The notes: generated by a model from the letters alone, not told the origin. A stretch of DNA of 64,000 bases from RGEC01 sp964475595 (GCA_964475595.1 CAYYXG010000001.1:1-64000); one strand, 5' to 3'. Positions 53,307-63,395 are shown, counted from the first letter of the stretch. Numbers and translations are program-made.

Positions 53307-54293
53307 CTATTTTATGGAGTCAAGAAAACCCTTGAGGCGCATAATGATGTGCACATGCATGTTGTCGGCATTACGAAGATTAGACGCGTAAATGCTCACC
53401 CAGTCAAGAATATGTATAACCTCAAAAAGGCGCTGTATATCAGATCCGGATTCAGCAAAGGCGTAAACACGGTTATTCTGTTCTTCCAACAATGATTTCA
53501 AGAACTGAAATCTCAGATTGGTGCGACTGTTATTGCCACTGTTTAGTAAAATGAAATTGGTTGGATGTTTTTCCTGATAGCTTTCAATTACATTGTGATT
53601 GGCTTCAGGAAGCACGGTAATGAATGCCTCACTTTTGGCATTTTCCTGGATTTGCTGACAAAAACGTACGGCAATAGCTTCAAAATCAGGATCGCAGATA
53701 ACCACAAACTTATCGTTGATGGTCTGTCTGAAAACGTCTATTATGGCGTTGGCTTGGTTTTTTAAGTGGTCGTTACGGGTCAATAGGTTGGCCGTATCGT
53801 TGAGTTTGCTTTTAACATCAGTGCCGATTAGGTCAGAAAGAATGAGCAGTAGTGTGCTCAGGCTGTAGCCCAGCGTCATGCGCGGCTGGTAACCGGTTTC
53901 AATCTTGTAGCATGGAATATTATCATCTTGCGCCTGCTGCATGATTTTTCCGCCACTGCCTAGGCAAATCATAGTGCAACCCTTGGTTTTTGCCTCGCTA
54001 TACATAGAAAGAGTTTCCTCAGTATTGCCACTATAAGAGCATAGAATTACTAGGGTTTTCTCATTGGCATATGCGGGTAAATTATAGGTGGAAAAAACTT
54101 CAATTGGAAGTGGGAAATAATTAATGGTGGCCAGTCTGGCAATACGACCTCCAATGCCGGAACCGCCTAATCCACCAATTACCACATTTTGGAATGCAGA
54201 TGACTTTAATCCATGGGAGCAGTAATTCTGTATAGACCAGGTTATTTGGTGATGAAAATTGTCAAGGGAAATTTCGTGTGTTATTTCAGACAT
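53307..54293 (-). CDS. Bifunctional phosphoglucose/phosphomannose isomerase, SIS fold
   Basis: The 328-residue protein holds two SIS domains. The first shows VVIGGLGGSGIGGRIARL and TLVILCSYSGNTEETLSMY, the phosphosugar-binding loop. The C-terminal signature ETVLP-like stretch appears as FITVLPEANHNVIESYQE, and the end reads RVYAFAESGSDIQRLFEVIHILDWVSIYASN. The family interconverts glucose 6-phosphate or mannose 6-phosphate with fructose 6-phosphate. Mannose 6-phosphate would feed surface polysaccharide synthesis. It is followed after 9 bases by the MBL gene. Confidence 0.88.
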   Translation of the reverse strand: MSEITHEISLDNFHHQITWSIQNYCSHGLKSSAFQNVVIGGLGGSGIGGRIARLATINYFPLPIEVFSTYNLPAYANEKTLVILCSYSGNTEETLSMYSEAKTKGCTMICLGSGGKIMQQAQDDNIPCYKIETGYQPRMTLGYSLSTLLLILSDLIGTDVKSKLNDTANLLTRNDHLKNQANAIIDVFRQTINDKFVVICDPDFEAIAVRFCQQIQENAKSEAFITVLPEANHNVIESYQEKHPTNFILLNSGNNSRTNLRFQFLKSLLEEQNNRVYAFAESGSDIQRLFEVIHILDWVSIYASNLRNADNMHVHIIMRLKGFLDSIK

Positions 54294-54360
54294 GATACTT
54301 ATAATTTTTCAGGTTGCAATATACAAATCAGCGATTTCTTTTTGATGAAATGAGTCATAA

Positions 54361-54386
54361 AAAAAGCCCCAATTTCAGGGGCTTTT
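54361..54386 (-). terminator. Intrinsic terminator after the PpiD-like gene
   Basis: On the minus strand agcccc pairs with ggggct around tgaaatt, followed by a T-run. It lies just past the stop at 54390. Confidence 0.75.
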
Positions 54387-54389
54387 CTA

Positions 54390-56588
54390 TTACTTTAGTT
54401 TTAATGAGATGTTTCCTAATTCATTTATTTCCGCACTTTCCGAATATTTATATCGGTAATCTGTAATTTCTGCAGACCTGGATGCATATTGGCCCAGGAA
54501 ATTCATTAACATTTCACCGGTATATTGAAAGCCGGCATTGTTGAGCACAGAATTGGGCACTTCAATTTTGTCGCGTTTTTCAATTAACGCAACAGCCACA
54601 CCATTGTTGCCGGCTATGGGCTTACTTATTTTTTTCAATTCAATACCAAACAGGGCCCCCACAATTTTGGGTTCATTGTTTAATTGTGGCAACATAGTTT
54701 GATTGATTCTCACACCGTCAATCGGAATGATAGAGCTTCCTGTTTTTTGAGCCAGATCTTCAAGAGATTTGGCGTTTTTCATGGCCTTTTCGAATTTCTC
54801 AATGATTTTCTCAGCTTTCAATTCGATTCGTACCAATGGCTCAATTTTTTCTCTAACATCCTCCAGGTCAGCATAGCCCGCATTCTTTACCCCATTCATT
54901 AATAAAACAACATGCTTATTAGAAAATGCAAAGCGGTCTGATACGTCATTGGTTTTTCTGTTTGCGTCAAACATCCAATCAAGAATGCTTCTGATGTCTG
55001 TATATTCTTCAATGCCGGGCAAATTCCTGATATCAGATTTTACATCCTTTTGCACCAAAACATTCAACCCCATTTTGTCAACTGCATTCTGGAAACTCTT
55101 CGGATCTCCTTCCACAATCATATTTCTGAACTTGCGGCTTAACTGATCCACTTCCTTCACGGTTTTGGTTCCGGCTACAATTTCAAAACGCTGCTCTTCA
55201 TACTTAATTTGTGTGTAATCTGGACTGGCAAGCGCTTTCATCACGTGCAAACCCAGCTCTGATTGCACAACCTCTACCTGGCCTTGTGCAGCACGCAGTG
55301 CAAAATTGCGATAGGGAGCCACATAATTGTTGTAGGTTTCTTTGCCGACCCAGCCGTAGGATCCGCCATTAGAAGCAGAGCCTGGATCGGAACTCCACTC
55401 TGAAGCGAGTTTTGCCATATCAGCACCTGCCCTGATTTGTGCAGCCAATTCATTGGCCTTTGCAAGCACTGCAGCGCTGTCGGCCAGTAGTTGCTTGTTG
55501 GGCGCTTCACCTACTTTGAGCAGGATATGAGCCACATTGATAGAGGGTGTACTGTCCTTTTTCTCGGCAATTTTGCGATAAACTGAATAAGTACCGTCTT
55601 TGTAGAATGGACCGGCAACAGAAAGGGTTGGCAGCGACCATACAATTTCTGAAACCTCTTTTGGGGTACTTTTTGGTAGACTGCCACGCGAAACAAACAT
55701 GGATATGCCCTCACCCACAGTATCAGGATTGGTTTCTTCCTTCATGGAAGCAACAGCTCCTAAAGCTTGTTTCTGCACATAGGCACTGTCATCAGAACTT
55801 GGAATGATTTTCCAAACCAGGTATTGAATGTCTCTTAGTTCCTCTTTGTTTTTGTATTGTTCTCTATGTTTGTTCAGGTATTTTTCAAGGTCCGCATCGG
55901 TTACCTTAATGCTGTTATCTGAAATGGTGCTGTAATTGATGCTGATAATTTTACCTGAAACGCCCGAATTGGCAGAAAGATATTCGTATTTGCGAATGGA
56001 TTTGGGCTTGTAAAGACATTTGGCAATGTAGTTCCCGTAGCGTTTCATGCCCTCGCTCTGGCGAATGCTGTTAACGTAACGATTCAATGCCTTCACTCGG
56101 GCCTTGTCTTTGCGGTTCTTGCGGAAGAGGTCCTCCACTTTTTTGCGGTCATACTTTCCGTCGGTTTGAAAATTGGGGTCCCCTTTCACGTATTCAAGCG
56201 GATTTGGCCCCACCAGCAGGTCGTTAATGTCCTCGTCAGTAATAACAACACCCGATAGTTCGAGTTCTTTGTCGATGGTCTGGTTTCTCAAAATTTCACT
56301 CCAACCCTGGGACCATGCCTGTTCCATAGCCATTTTGAATTTTTCAGGGTCGTTAAGTTCTCCGGTTTGGTCTCTTTCCAAAAATGAATTAAACAGGTCC
56401 TGGGCTTTTGCCTCCAGGTCTTTGGTTTTAACCTGATTGCCGTTGATGGTTCCCACCACGCCTTGCAGACCGTCACCAAAACCTAATCGATTGCCCGTCA
56501 GTATGTCGCCAACTACAAACAAAACCAAGGCAGCAATGATAACCACTACCACCAAACCTGAATTTCTGAGCTTTTGTATTACAGCCAT
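54390..56588 (-). CDS. PpiD-like membrane-anchored periplasmic peptidyl-prolyl isomerase
   Basis: The 732-residue protein has an N-terminal membrane anchor (LVVVVIIAALVLFVVGDIL, residues about 13-31) and a SurA_N_3-type chaperone region with VVGTINGNQVKTKDLE. A parvulin rotamase domain follows near residues 345-455, with NVAHILLKVGE and FASEWSSDPGSASNGGSYGWV-like hallmarks (read here as LASEWSSDPGSASNGGSYG). A second, degenerate parvulin-like part and a C-terminal helical region complete it. PpiD proteins help fold outer-membrane proteins as they leave the Sec channel, relevant here because SprA and TonB receptors need such help. It has its own promoter and terminator. Confidence 0.87.
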   Translation of the reverse strand: MAVIQKLRNSGLVVVVIIAALVLFVVGDILTGNRLGFGDGLQGVVGTINGNQVKTKDLEAKAQDLFNSFLERDQTGELNDPEKFKMAMEQAWSQGWSEILRNQTIDKELELSGVVITDEDINDLLVGPNPLEYVKGDPNFQTDGKYDRKKVEDLFRKNRKDKARVKALNRYVNSIRQSEGMKRYGNYIAKCLYKPKSIRKYEYLSANSGVSGKIISINYSTISDNSIKVTDADLEKYLNKHREQYKNKEELRDIQYLVWKIIPSSDDSAYVQKQALGAVASMKEETNPDTVGEGISMFVSRGSLPKSTPKEVSEIVWSLPTLSVAGPFYKDGTYSVYRKIAEKKDSTPSINVAHILLKVGEAPNKQLLADSAAVLAKANELAAQIRAGADMAKLASEWSSDPGSASNGGSYGWVGKETYNNYVAPYRNFALRAAQGQVEVVQSELGLHVMKALASPDYTQIKYEEQRFEIVAGTKTVKEVDQLSRKFRNMIVEGDPKSFQNAVDKMGLNVLVQKDVKSDIRNLPGIEEYTDIRSILDWMFDANRKTNDVSDRFAFSNKHVVLLMNGVKNAGYADLEDVREKIEPLVRIELKAEKIIEKFEKAMKNAKSLEDLAQKTGSSIIPIDGVRINQTMLPQLNNEPKIVGALFGIELKKISKPIAGNNGVAVALIEKRDKIEVPNSVLNNAGFQYTGEMLMNFLGQYASRSAEITDYRYKYSESAEINELGNISLKLK

Positions 56589-56604
56589 AATTTTTTAAGA
56601 ACGG

Positions 56605-56636
56605 CAAAAATAATGATTTTAAACAAGATTTTACAA
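56605..56636 (-). promoter_or_regulatory. Promoter of the PpiD-like gene
   Basis: On the minus strand TTG (56636-56634) and an exact TATTTTTG box (56612-56605) are 21 bases apart. The start codon at 56588 follows after 16 bases. Confidence 0.6.
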
Positions 56637-56758
56637 TCATTCTTGCATGAAAAAACTTGCTTTTTTTGCGCTTTTTTTGTATATTAGTATGTTCAAGATG
56701 AAATTCTGTGTTTCAAGGTGGGGTTTGAGTTTACGAATATTCATGCAAGCCCTTATGG

Positions 56759-57838
56759 CTAAATGATTTTATAGCGTGTGCTTCTGCCCCCTTTTGGCAG
56801 TTTTTGCAACATTCCCTGATTCAGCATTATCCTAATTTCTCTAAGGGCAGTGTCAGGCGAATAACCCGCTATTTCAGCCCATTCCTGGCAAGTAAAATTG
56901 GGTTTTTCAAGCGAAGATAGCTTTTGCAAAATACTTTTTTGCCTCCTGGATAGGCCCAAAGCTGCCATTTTGTCTTCTAGTTTCTGTCGGCTAAATACGG
57001 CTGCCTGGGTAGATTTTACATCCAAAATGGATTGCTCGGTGATGCCTAAATACCATTCAATCCACTCCGTGATATTTAGATCGCCTTTCTGGGAGTTTTC
57101 CAGTATCTGGAAATAGGTATCTTTCTCTTTCAGTATTTGGGCTGAAGGTGCGTAATATCGGGGTAATCCATTTTCTGATTGGGCCAAAAGCATCAGTGAA
57201 ACGATCCTTGAAATAGGTCCGTTGCCATCAGTAAAAGGGTGCAACGTCAGCAGCCAAAACTGCGCAATGGCCGATTTGAGTACTTGACTTTCATGCGTAT
57301 CCTGATTGAGCCAAAAAAGCCACTTTTTCATTTCATTCGTCAATAACTCCGGGGCAGGGGCCTCAAAACGAATTCGCTGGGTAACAGGGTCTTTGATTTC
57401 CAGTGCTTTTTCTCGCCATGCACCCATTTTTATCTGCGAAATTCCGGGATATAATTGGGCGTGCCAGTGATGTAAATTTTCAGCTGTGAGTTTTTTATTG
57501 GCATGCGATATGCCCGATACTAGCGCATCTGCAGCTCCCCTAGCTTTACCGCCGGTTGCCACCATCGCAGGCAGCCGTATTTTCATGCATCTGGCTATGG
57601 CAGATTCTACCTCTCCGAAATCAAATGTCGCATCCTCAATGGCATTGCTGCTGATGGTTTCCAGCGTGAGTGCATGTATAATGGCCTTTTTTCTGAGTTC
57701 CGGAGAGAAGCCTTCCATGCGACCGTGAAGTTGCCCCTGAAGAAAATTCACCCTTTCCAGTAACCCTGAAATTTTTGTATGCTGATAATGGAAATCCGGC
57801 CATTCCCGTGATTTATAAATGTACATTATTCTCCGCAA
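56759..57838 (-). CDS. Fic-domain protein with altered active-site motif (HPFTDGNGPISR)
   Basis: The 359-residue protein begins MRRIMYIYKSREWPDFHYQ, the DUF4172-type N-terminus of one Fic class; Met5 could also start it. The Fic core has an inhibitory-helix-like stretch (ETISSNAIEDA, residues 60-70) and the active-site loop HPFTDGNGPISR at 200-211. The canonical loop is HxFx(D/E)GNGRxxR, so the first Arg is Pro208 here (codon CCT, one base from CGT). A winged-helix tail follows (FTCQEWAEIAGYSPDTALREI). Fic proteins usually AMPylate targets; the missing phosphate-binding Arg may reduce or change activity. It lies 35 bases downstream of tsaD. Confidence 0.85.
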   Translation of the reverse strand: MRRIMYIYKSREWPDFHYQHTKISGLLERVNFLQGQLHGRMEGFSPELRKKAIIHALTLETISSNAIEDATFDFGEVESAIARCMKIRLPAMVATGGKARGAADALVSGISHANKKLTAENLHHWHAQLYPGISQIKMGAWREKALEIKDPVTQRIRFEAPAPELLTNEMKKWLFWLNQDTHESQVLKSAIAQFWLLTLHPFTDGNGPISRIVSLMLLAQSENGLPRYYAPSAQILKEKDTYFQILENSQKGDLNITEWIEWYLGITEQSILDVKSTQAAVFSRQKLEDKMAALGLSRRQKSILQKLSSLEKPNFTCQEWAEIAGYSPDTALREIRIMLNQGMLQKLPKGGRSTRYKII

Positions 57839-57873
57839 TATTTGCGTCGAATATAATTAAAATTATTCATTTT

Positions 57874-58875
57874 TCAGCTTTTCGAGTATGGGAGTGTATT
57901 CAGTGGCATCAATTTGCCATTTTCCAGCAAAAAGTGCCCGGCCATACAAATCATAGCAGCGTTGTCGGTGCAGTATTCAAATGAAGGAATGAGGCATTGT
58001 AATTGGCACTCTTTTGCCAGCTTTTCCCACCACAATCTTAGGGAAGTATTGGCAGAAACGCCGCCAACAATCGCAATAGACTTGGGGTGATAAATCTCAA
58101 TGGCTTTTCGGGCTTTTTCGCACACATATTCGGTGATGTTTTGCTGAAAAGAGGCGCACACATCCCCGCGCTTTTGTTGCAAGAAATCAGGGTTCTCTGC
58201 AATTTCGCTTCGCAAAAAATATAGAAGTGCAGTTTTGATTCCTGAAAAACTCATATCCAATCCGGGTACATTGGCTTTTGGAAATATAAATGCGTTGGGA
58301 TTTCCCGCAGCCGCATGTTTTTCAATTTGAGGACCGCCCGGATAGGGGAGCCCCATGAGTTTGGCGGCCTTGTCAAATGCCTCACCTGCTGCATCATCCA
58401 GGGTGGTGCCAACAATCTTCATTTCAGTGTAATTGTTCACCAGAATCAATTGGGTATGCCCGCCGCTTACCAACAATACTAAAATAGGGAAGGCCGGACT
58501 GGACTCCTCCAAATATAATGCGGCTATATGGGCCTGTAGGTGATTTACACCCACCAAAGGTTTATTTAAGGCCAAAGAGAGCCCCTTGGCAGTATTTAGG
58601 CCTACCATCAAACTTCCCATAAGGCCGGGCCCTTGGGTTACTGCAATGGCATCGATATCAGCAATTGCCAACTGGGCTTTTTTCAAAGCATGTTGCAGCG
58701 TGGGAATGATGTTGCTTTGATGCGCCCGGGAAGCCAATTCAGGTACTACACCGCCATACTCCATGTGAATGGCCTGACCGGCCGTTATATTGGCAAGGAT
58801 TTTGCCTTTGTGCCATATAGCTACTGCGGTGTCGTCGCAACTGCTTTCAATGCCCAATATAGTGGAATATAGCAT
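57874..58875 (-). CDS. tsaD: tRNA N6-adenosine threonylcarbamoyltransferase TsaD
   Basis: The 333-residue ASKHA-fold protein transfers the threonylcarbamoyl group to A37 of ANN-reading tRNAs. It begins ILGIESSCDDTAVAI. The metal-binding His pair lies in HMEYGGVVPELASRAHQSNI, followed by AVTQGPGLMGSLMVGLNTAK, LLVSGGHTQL, and the C-terminal AIVGGVSANTSLR and EYCTDNAAMICMAG. All are intact. It is divergent from tamB with only 45 bases between them, an arrangement I recall in other Bacteroidota. Confidence 0.96.
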   Translation of the reverse strand: MLYSTILGIESSCDDTAVAIWHKGKILANITAGQAIHMEYGGVVPELASRAHQSNIIPTLQHALKKAQLAIADIDAIAVTQGPGLMGSLMVGLNTAKGLSLALNKPLVGVNHLQAHIAALYLEESSPAFPILVLLVSGGHTQLILVNNYTEMKIVGTTLDDAAGEAFDKAAKLMGLPYPGGPQIEKHAAAGNPNAFIFPKANVPGLDMSFSGIKTALLYFLRSEIAENPDFLQQKRGDVCASFQQNITEYVCEKARKAIEIYHPKSIAIVGGVSANTSLRLWWEKLAKECQLQCLIPSFEYCTDNAAMICMAGHFLLENGKLMPLNTLPYSKS

Positions 58876-58920
58876 GGTTAGTGGATAGCGAGCCGCTTTA
58901 GTTGCCTTAATTCGAACAGG

Positions 58921-61900
58921 TTGAAAAAGCAGCGAACAAAATTACGAAAGTTTATTCTCAGGTTTTTGCTGTTTCTGCTTTTATCTGCGGGCTTGTTGGG
59001 AATTTTATTGCGAAGCCGCGCTGTACAGACTTATCTGGCAAACCGTGTGGCCAATCATTTGGAAAAGCAGCTGGGTTGCTCGGTTTCTATCAAATCCATC
59101 GAATTTGACCTTGTGCAAAACTTCCATGCCGAGGGGATATTCATCAGCGATCAGCAGGGAGATACCATGATTTTTATCCGGATGCTGGAGTTAAATCTCA
59201 GAAAATGGGACCGGTTGCGAAAAAATATTGATTTTATTGATGGTGACGTAGTTGGGGGGTATATCCGGGTGGGTCATCACAAAGGGGTTAAAGGGCAAAA
59301 CATCGATTTTCTGGTGGATTACATAAACGGTCCACCTAAAAAAAACAAAACCCGTTCAAAGCCCTGGGCCGTTCATTGGGGGAATGCCCGAATTAAAGAT
59401 ACCCGTTTTCATTATTTTGATGAAAGGCATCCGCCGTCAGTGCCTGGAATTATTGATGAATATCACCTGGAGTTTAATGCTATTTCAGGAACCTGTAAGG
59501 ATTTTTGGCTGATTGATGATTCATTGCACTTTACGGCAGTTAATTTGAAAACTAAGGAACGAAGCGGACTGCAGATAGACGCTTTCAATGCAATCTGTAA
59601 TATCCATTACAAAGGAATGGATTTTGATAACATGACCTTAAAAATGCCTTGCTCATTGCTGGTGGGCGATTTGCATTTTCAATATCCCGGCTATAAATAT
59701 TTGGATGAATTTATTTCAAATACGCAATGGAAGGCCCATGTAACCCAAAGCCAAATTTGTTTGGATGAGTTGTCCATTTTTGATGAATCCCTCCGTGGAC
59801 ATCATGAATTCCTTAATGTGACTACTGAAATTTCAGGCACGTTTGACCAATTAAAGCTGAAAAAAATGTTCTTGACTACGGCGGGTCAAACGGTTTTTAA
59901 AGGCAATGTGTTTTTCGATGGCCTGCCGAAATGGCGCACCATGTATTGTGAGTTTGATATCGAAACCCTGCGCACAGATGCTGCAGATTTGGAACGGCTG
60001 ATGCCCGGTATTGCCCTGCCTGAGATAATTTCTAAGGCAGGTGTGGTCATTTACCAAGGCGACTTTAACGGACAGTTGCTGGATTTTAAAGTCAACGGAA
60101 ATTTGCAAACAGAAATTGGGAATATTCGGGCAAACGGATTTATGAACTTCGAAGAGGGATTGGAAAATGCCCAGTTTGCCGGTCATTTTTCCTCCGAAAG
60201 TCTTGCACTTGGTCAATTATTGTCGATGGAGGATAAGGTTGGAGATTTTGCTTTTGAGTTGGATCTGGAAGGGGAGGGCCTAACACCTGAAAGGTTTACT
60301 ATGAAATTAAATGGAGAAATCCCTGTGTACCAGATTATGGGTAGGACGTTTTCTAGGGCGCGTATTTTGGGTAACGTAAATTCAGACATGTTTGAAGGCG
60401 AAGCCTATTTTGATGACCCTGCGCTGAATTTGGATTTTCAAGGGCTAGCCAAGTTCACACCCAAAGACCCGCGGTGGGATTTTACCGTGAATGCCCGAGG
60501 CATAGATTTATCTTCGCTGGGGATAGATACGGCGCAAACCCTGATTTATGGAATGGCAACGGTGAATGCTTCAGGTCTTAATTTACAGGAATTACAGGGA
60601 AGAATCGCTTTAAAAGATATTTCTGTTCACAGAACGGGCAGGATTTATAGTTATGCCAATCAGGTTTTTGAAAAATACAATCAAGGAGTCCAGAGTTCAC
60701 TGACAGCCTATGGTGAAGCCATCAATGCAGAAGTTAAAGGTCGATTTAGTCTCGCCAATGTTGCGCCGGTGCTACAGAATGAGGTTGCAACCATCTTCTC
60801 TCGAAGATTCCAACATACCAAGGGGTACTATTCAGATTCATTTTCTTTCTCTGTACAAATCCCGCAAACCGGTTTATTAACCGGATTTCTTCACCCTTCG
60901 CTAAATACTACAGCTTTTAATGCATCGGGTATGTTTGATGGGAAGTTTGAGACGATGGCACTGAAAATTGACCCGATGGATATTTGTATAGGTCAAATTT
61001 CAGCCAAACAAATCAGTTGCAACGCCAGAAAAGAAGATAGCAGTCATCTTGATTTTAATATCTCAGCTGCCAGTCTTAGCCACCACGATTCCAGTTGGTT
61101 CAACAATATTGATGTTACAGGGTCAGCCTGCCTTTCCGATGTGAATATGGAGCTAAAAATGAAGGACGCACGTTGGAATGAAGAAATAGATTTTATCGCC
61201 CATAGCGAAGTTTATAAAGATTCTGTGGCCATGCATTTAGCCAATAGTCGTCTGGAACTGATGCATAATGAATGGCAGGTAGCGGGTAATGCGGGCATTA
61301 CGTTTTTACCCGAGGGTCAAATCAGGGTAAATAACATGTATTTTGAAAGCAGGGATGCATTCTTTGAAGTTAACGGGATGATGTCTGACAAACATACAGA
61401 CACCCTGCACATTGATGCGGGTAATTTTTCGCTGCAGAATTTAAATCCATTGTTCCCTGGCGGTGGTTTGGATAGTCTAAACGGTCGAATAAACGCGGGA
61501 ATTCACATAACATCCGCATTAAAAAAACCTCGCATTTGGGGTGATTTTTCTGCGCGAAATCTTGAATATATGGGGGTTGAATATGGTGATTTGGACGTGG
61601 GTTTGAATGACAACGGCGAGCCGGGCCGCCTGGGACTATCGGCAGGTTTCGTGAATGGGCCGTTGGACGGGGTATCCGCCAGAGGAAGTATTGCCTATGA
61701 AAAAAGAAAAATCGGCGACCAGTTTGATATCAAGCTTACCATACCTTCCAACATTCCTTTGAAGAGCATGCAGCCATTCCTGATAGATGTGGTTACACTG
61801 CAAGATGGTAAAATTTCAGGCAATTTTCATTTGGGCGGAAATGCAGACAAGCCGGAACTCACGGGCAGTGCCAACATTACCGGGGCCTATTTTAAAATCG

Positions 61901-63363
61901 ATTATCTCAATACCTATTACAAACTCAATGCGTCTATCATGGCAGATGAAACCGGTTTTTACACCTTCAAACCATCTAAGCTGATAGATGAAACAGGGAA
62001 GAATTTTGCCTGGGTCAAACTCGCGGTAAAACATGATTATTTTACCAACTGGTTCCTGGATTTAAATATAGACAGTGCCAGAAATCTGAAGGTGCTCAAT
62101 ACGACTGAAAAAGACAATAGTTTGTACTATGGGGTGGGCTATGCAGATGGAAACTGCCGGATTTATGGGCCGCTTGATCAGATTTCAATGGATATTCGCC
62201 TCAAAACCAGAAAAAACACCTTAATCAATCTGATGTATGCATCTGTGGAAGAAACTTCTTTTGGCGGGGGGCATGTTAAATTTAGGTTTAAGGGCTCCGG
62301 TACTACATCAAACAGGGTCAAGAAAGAGGAAGGCGATGCCATACATAGAATTAATTTATTTCTTGAGGCAACACCCGATGCAGAAGCGCAGTTTGTGATT
62401 GATAAAAAATTAGGCGATGTAATTCGGGGAAGGGGTAGCGGAACATTAAGGATGTTGTATGATGAAAATGAGCGGTTCTCGCTTTACGGAAATTATGTGG
62501 TATCTGAGGGGGATTACGTTTTTTCTCTTCCGGGAATCAATGTGATAACCCGGAAAATTGCACTGGATAAAGGTGGAGTAATTGCATGGGATGGTGACCC
62601 CTACAATGTAAATGTAAGTATGACCGGAAGTTTTGAAAAGAAGTTGTCTCCCTCTGCGCTTATGTCTGCCGTTTCTTCCACCAATAAGGATTATCCTGCC
62701 ACGCGCATTATCAGTCAGCTTATCATGAAAGGCAATTTGTTTGCACCTGAAATTACTTTTGATTTGCAAGCGCCCGATTTGCAGGCAGCCGGCGGGGCTT
62801 CAGGTGATGTGTATTCTGTTATTCAGCGCATTCGGTCAGATAAAGATGAAACCATGAGGCAGGCGGTTGCCCTATTGTTGTTTGGTAATTTTATCCCTCC
62901 TTCATTTGCCACAGGCAGCGGTACAGGAGGGGTGAGCGGAAGCGGCGTGGCAGGCAGCAGTCTTTCAGGGGTGGCAAGTACTGTGGTTAATGATATTTTC
63001 TCCAGGTTGGGCATCCCCACCCGAATTCAGGTGAATATAGATGATGTGAGAAGCGCAACAGGCACCAACACCAAGGTGTTCATAAACAGTGAATGGTTTT
63101 TGACTGAGCGACTTAGACTGGATGTGAATTATGACCCCACCGTAGCCATGTTGGTGAGCAATGTGGCATTACCCCTGAATTTTAACTTGGAGTATATGAC
63201 CCGCAATGAAAACTGGCGTGTGAAAGCATTTAGCAGGAGTAATAATTTACTGCTACAGCAAAATAATAGCACAATTACCAATGGCGTCAGCGGAAATACC
63301 CTGGGTGGAGGATTGATTTATCGAAGGGAGTTTAATTCGCTCCGCGCTCGGAAAAAGCCCTGA
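58921..63363 (+). CDS. tamB: Translocation and assembly module protein TamB (DUF490 family)
   Basis: The 1480-residue protein starts at TTG 58921 with a basic N-terminus and a membrane anchor (FILRFLLFLLLSAGLLGILL). An AsmA-like start (AVQTYLANRVANHLEKQLGCSVSIKSIEFDL) leads into a very long beta-taco of repeating amphipathic strands. The C-terminal 400 residues hold the DUF490/TamB domain, with GRGSGTLRMLYDENERFSLYGNYVVSEGDY and LLFGNFIPP. TamB-like bridge proteins span the periplasm and move phospholipid or help insert outer-membrane proteins. The Bacteroidota form is larger than that of E. coli (1259 residues). It is divergent from tsaD. Confidence 0.92.
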   Translation: MKKQRTKLRKFILRFLLFLLLSAGLLGILLRSRAVQTYLANRVANHLEKQLGCSVSIKSIEFDLVQNFHAEGIFISDQQGDTMIFIRMLELNLRKWDRLRKNIDFIDGDVVGGYIRVGHHKGVKGQNIDFLVDYINGPPKKNKTRSKPWAVHWGNARIKDTRFHYFDERHPPSVPGIIDEYHLEFNAISGTCKDFWLIDDSLHFTAVNLKTKERSGLQIDAFNAICNIHYKGMDFDNMTLKMPCSLLVGDLHFQYPGYKYLDEFISNTQWKAHVTQSQICLDELSIFDESLRGHHEFLNVTTEISGTFDQLKLKKMFLTTAGQTVFKGNVFFDGLPKWRTMYCEFDIETLRTDAADLERLMPGIALPEIISKAGVVIYQGDFNGQLLDFKVNGNLQTEIGNIRANGFMNFEEGLENAQFAGHFSSESLALGQLLSMEDKVGDFAFELDLEGEGLTPERFTMKLNGEIPVYQIMGRTFSRARILGNVNSDMFEGEAYFDDPALNLDFQGLAKFTPKDPRWDFTVNARGIDLSSLGIDTAQTLIYGMATVNASGLNLQELQGRIALKDISVHRTGRIYSYANQVFEKYNQGVQSSLTAYGEAINAEVKGRFSLANVAPVLQNEVATIFSRRFQHTKGYYSDSFSFSVQIPQTGLLTGFLHPSLNTTAFNASGMFDGKFETMALKIDPMDICIGQISAKQISCNARKEDSSHLDFNISAASLSHHDSSWFNNIDVTGSACLSDVNMELKMKDARWNEEIDFIAHSEVYKDSVAMHLANSRLELMHNEWQVAGNAGITFLPEGQIRVNNMYFESRDAFFEVNGMMSDKHTDTLHIDAGNFSLQNLNPLFPGGGLDSLNGRINAGIHITSALKKPRIWGDFSARNLEYMGVEYGDLDVGLNDNGEPGRLGLSAGFVNGPLDGVSARGSIAYEKRKIGDQFDIKLTIPSNIPLKSMQPFLIDVVTLQDGKISGNFHLGGNADKPELTGSANITGAYFKIDYLNTYYKLNASIMADETGFYTFKPSKLIDETGKNFAWVKLAVKHDYFTNWFLDLNIDSARNLKVLNTTEKDNSLYYGVGYADGNCRIYGPLDQISMDIRLKTRKNTLINLMYASVEETSFGGGHVKFRFKGSGTTSNRVKKEEGDAIHRINLFLEATPDAEAQFVIDKKLGDVIRGRGSGTLRMLYDENERFSLYGNYVVSEGDYVFSLPGINVITRKIALDKGGVIAWDGDPYNVNVSMTGSFEKKLSPSALMSAVSSTNKDYPATRIISQLIMKGNLFAPEITFDLQAPDLQAAGGASGDVYSVIQRIRSDKDETMRQAVALLLFGNFIPPSFATGSGTGGVSGSGVAGSSLSGVASTVVNDIFSRLGIPTRIQVNIDDVRSATGTNTKVFINSEWFLTERLRLDVNYDPTVAMLVSNVALPLNFNLEYMTRNENWRVKAFSRSNNLLLQQNNSTITNGVSGNTLGGGLIYRREFNSLRARKKP

Positions 63364-63382
63364 TTTAATGGGAATAAAAACC

Positions 63383-63390
63383 TAAATTTG
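63383..63390 (+). promoter_or_regulatory. -7 box just before the permease start
   Basis: TAAATTTG matches TAnnTTTG exactly and ends 5 bases before ATG 63396, so a transcript from it would have almost no leader. I see no TTG at the right spacing upstream. Confidence 0.35.
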
Positions 63391-63395
63391 CCCTA

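Noticed and set aside
56689..56766. 25-codon frame between the Fic and PpiD-like genes, plus strand
   Set aside because: It runs into the end of the Fic gene, has no terminator, and the peptide has no clear helix or signal. It is likely chance.
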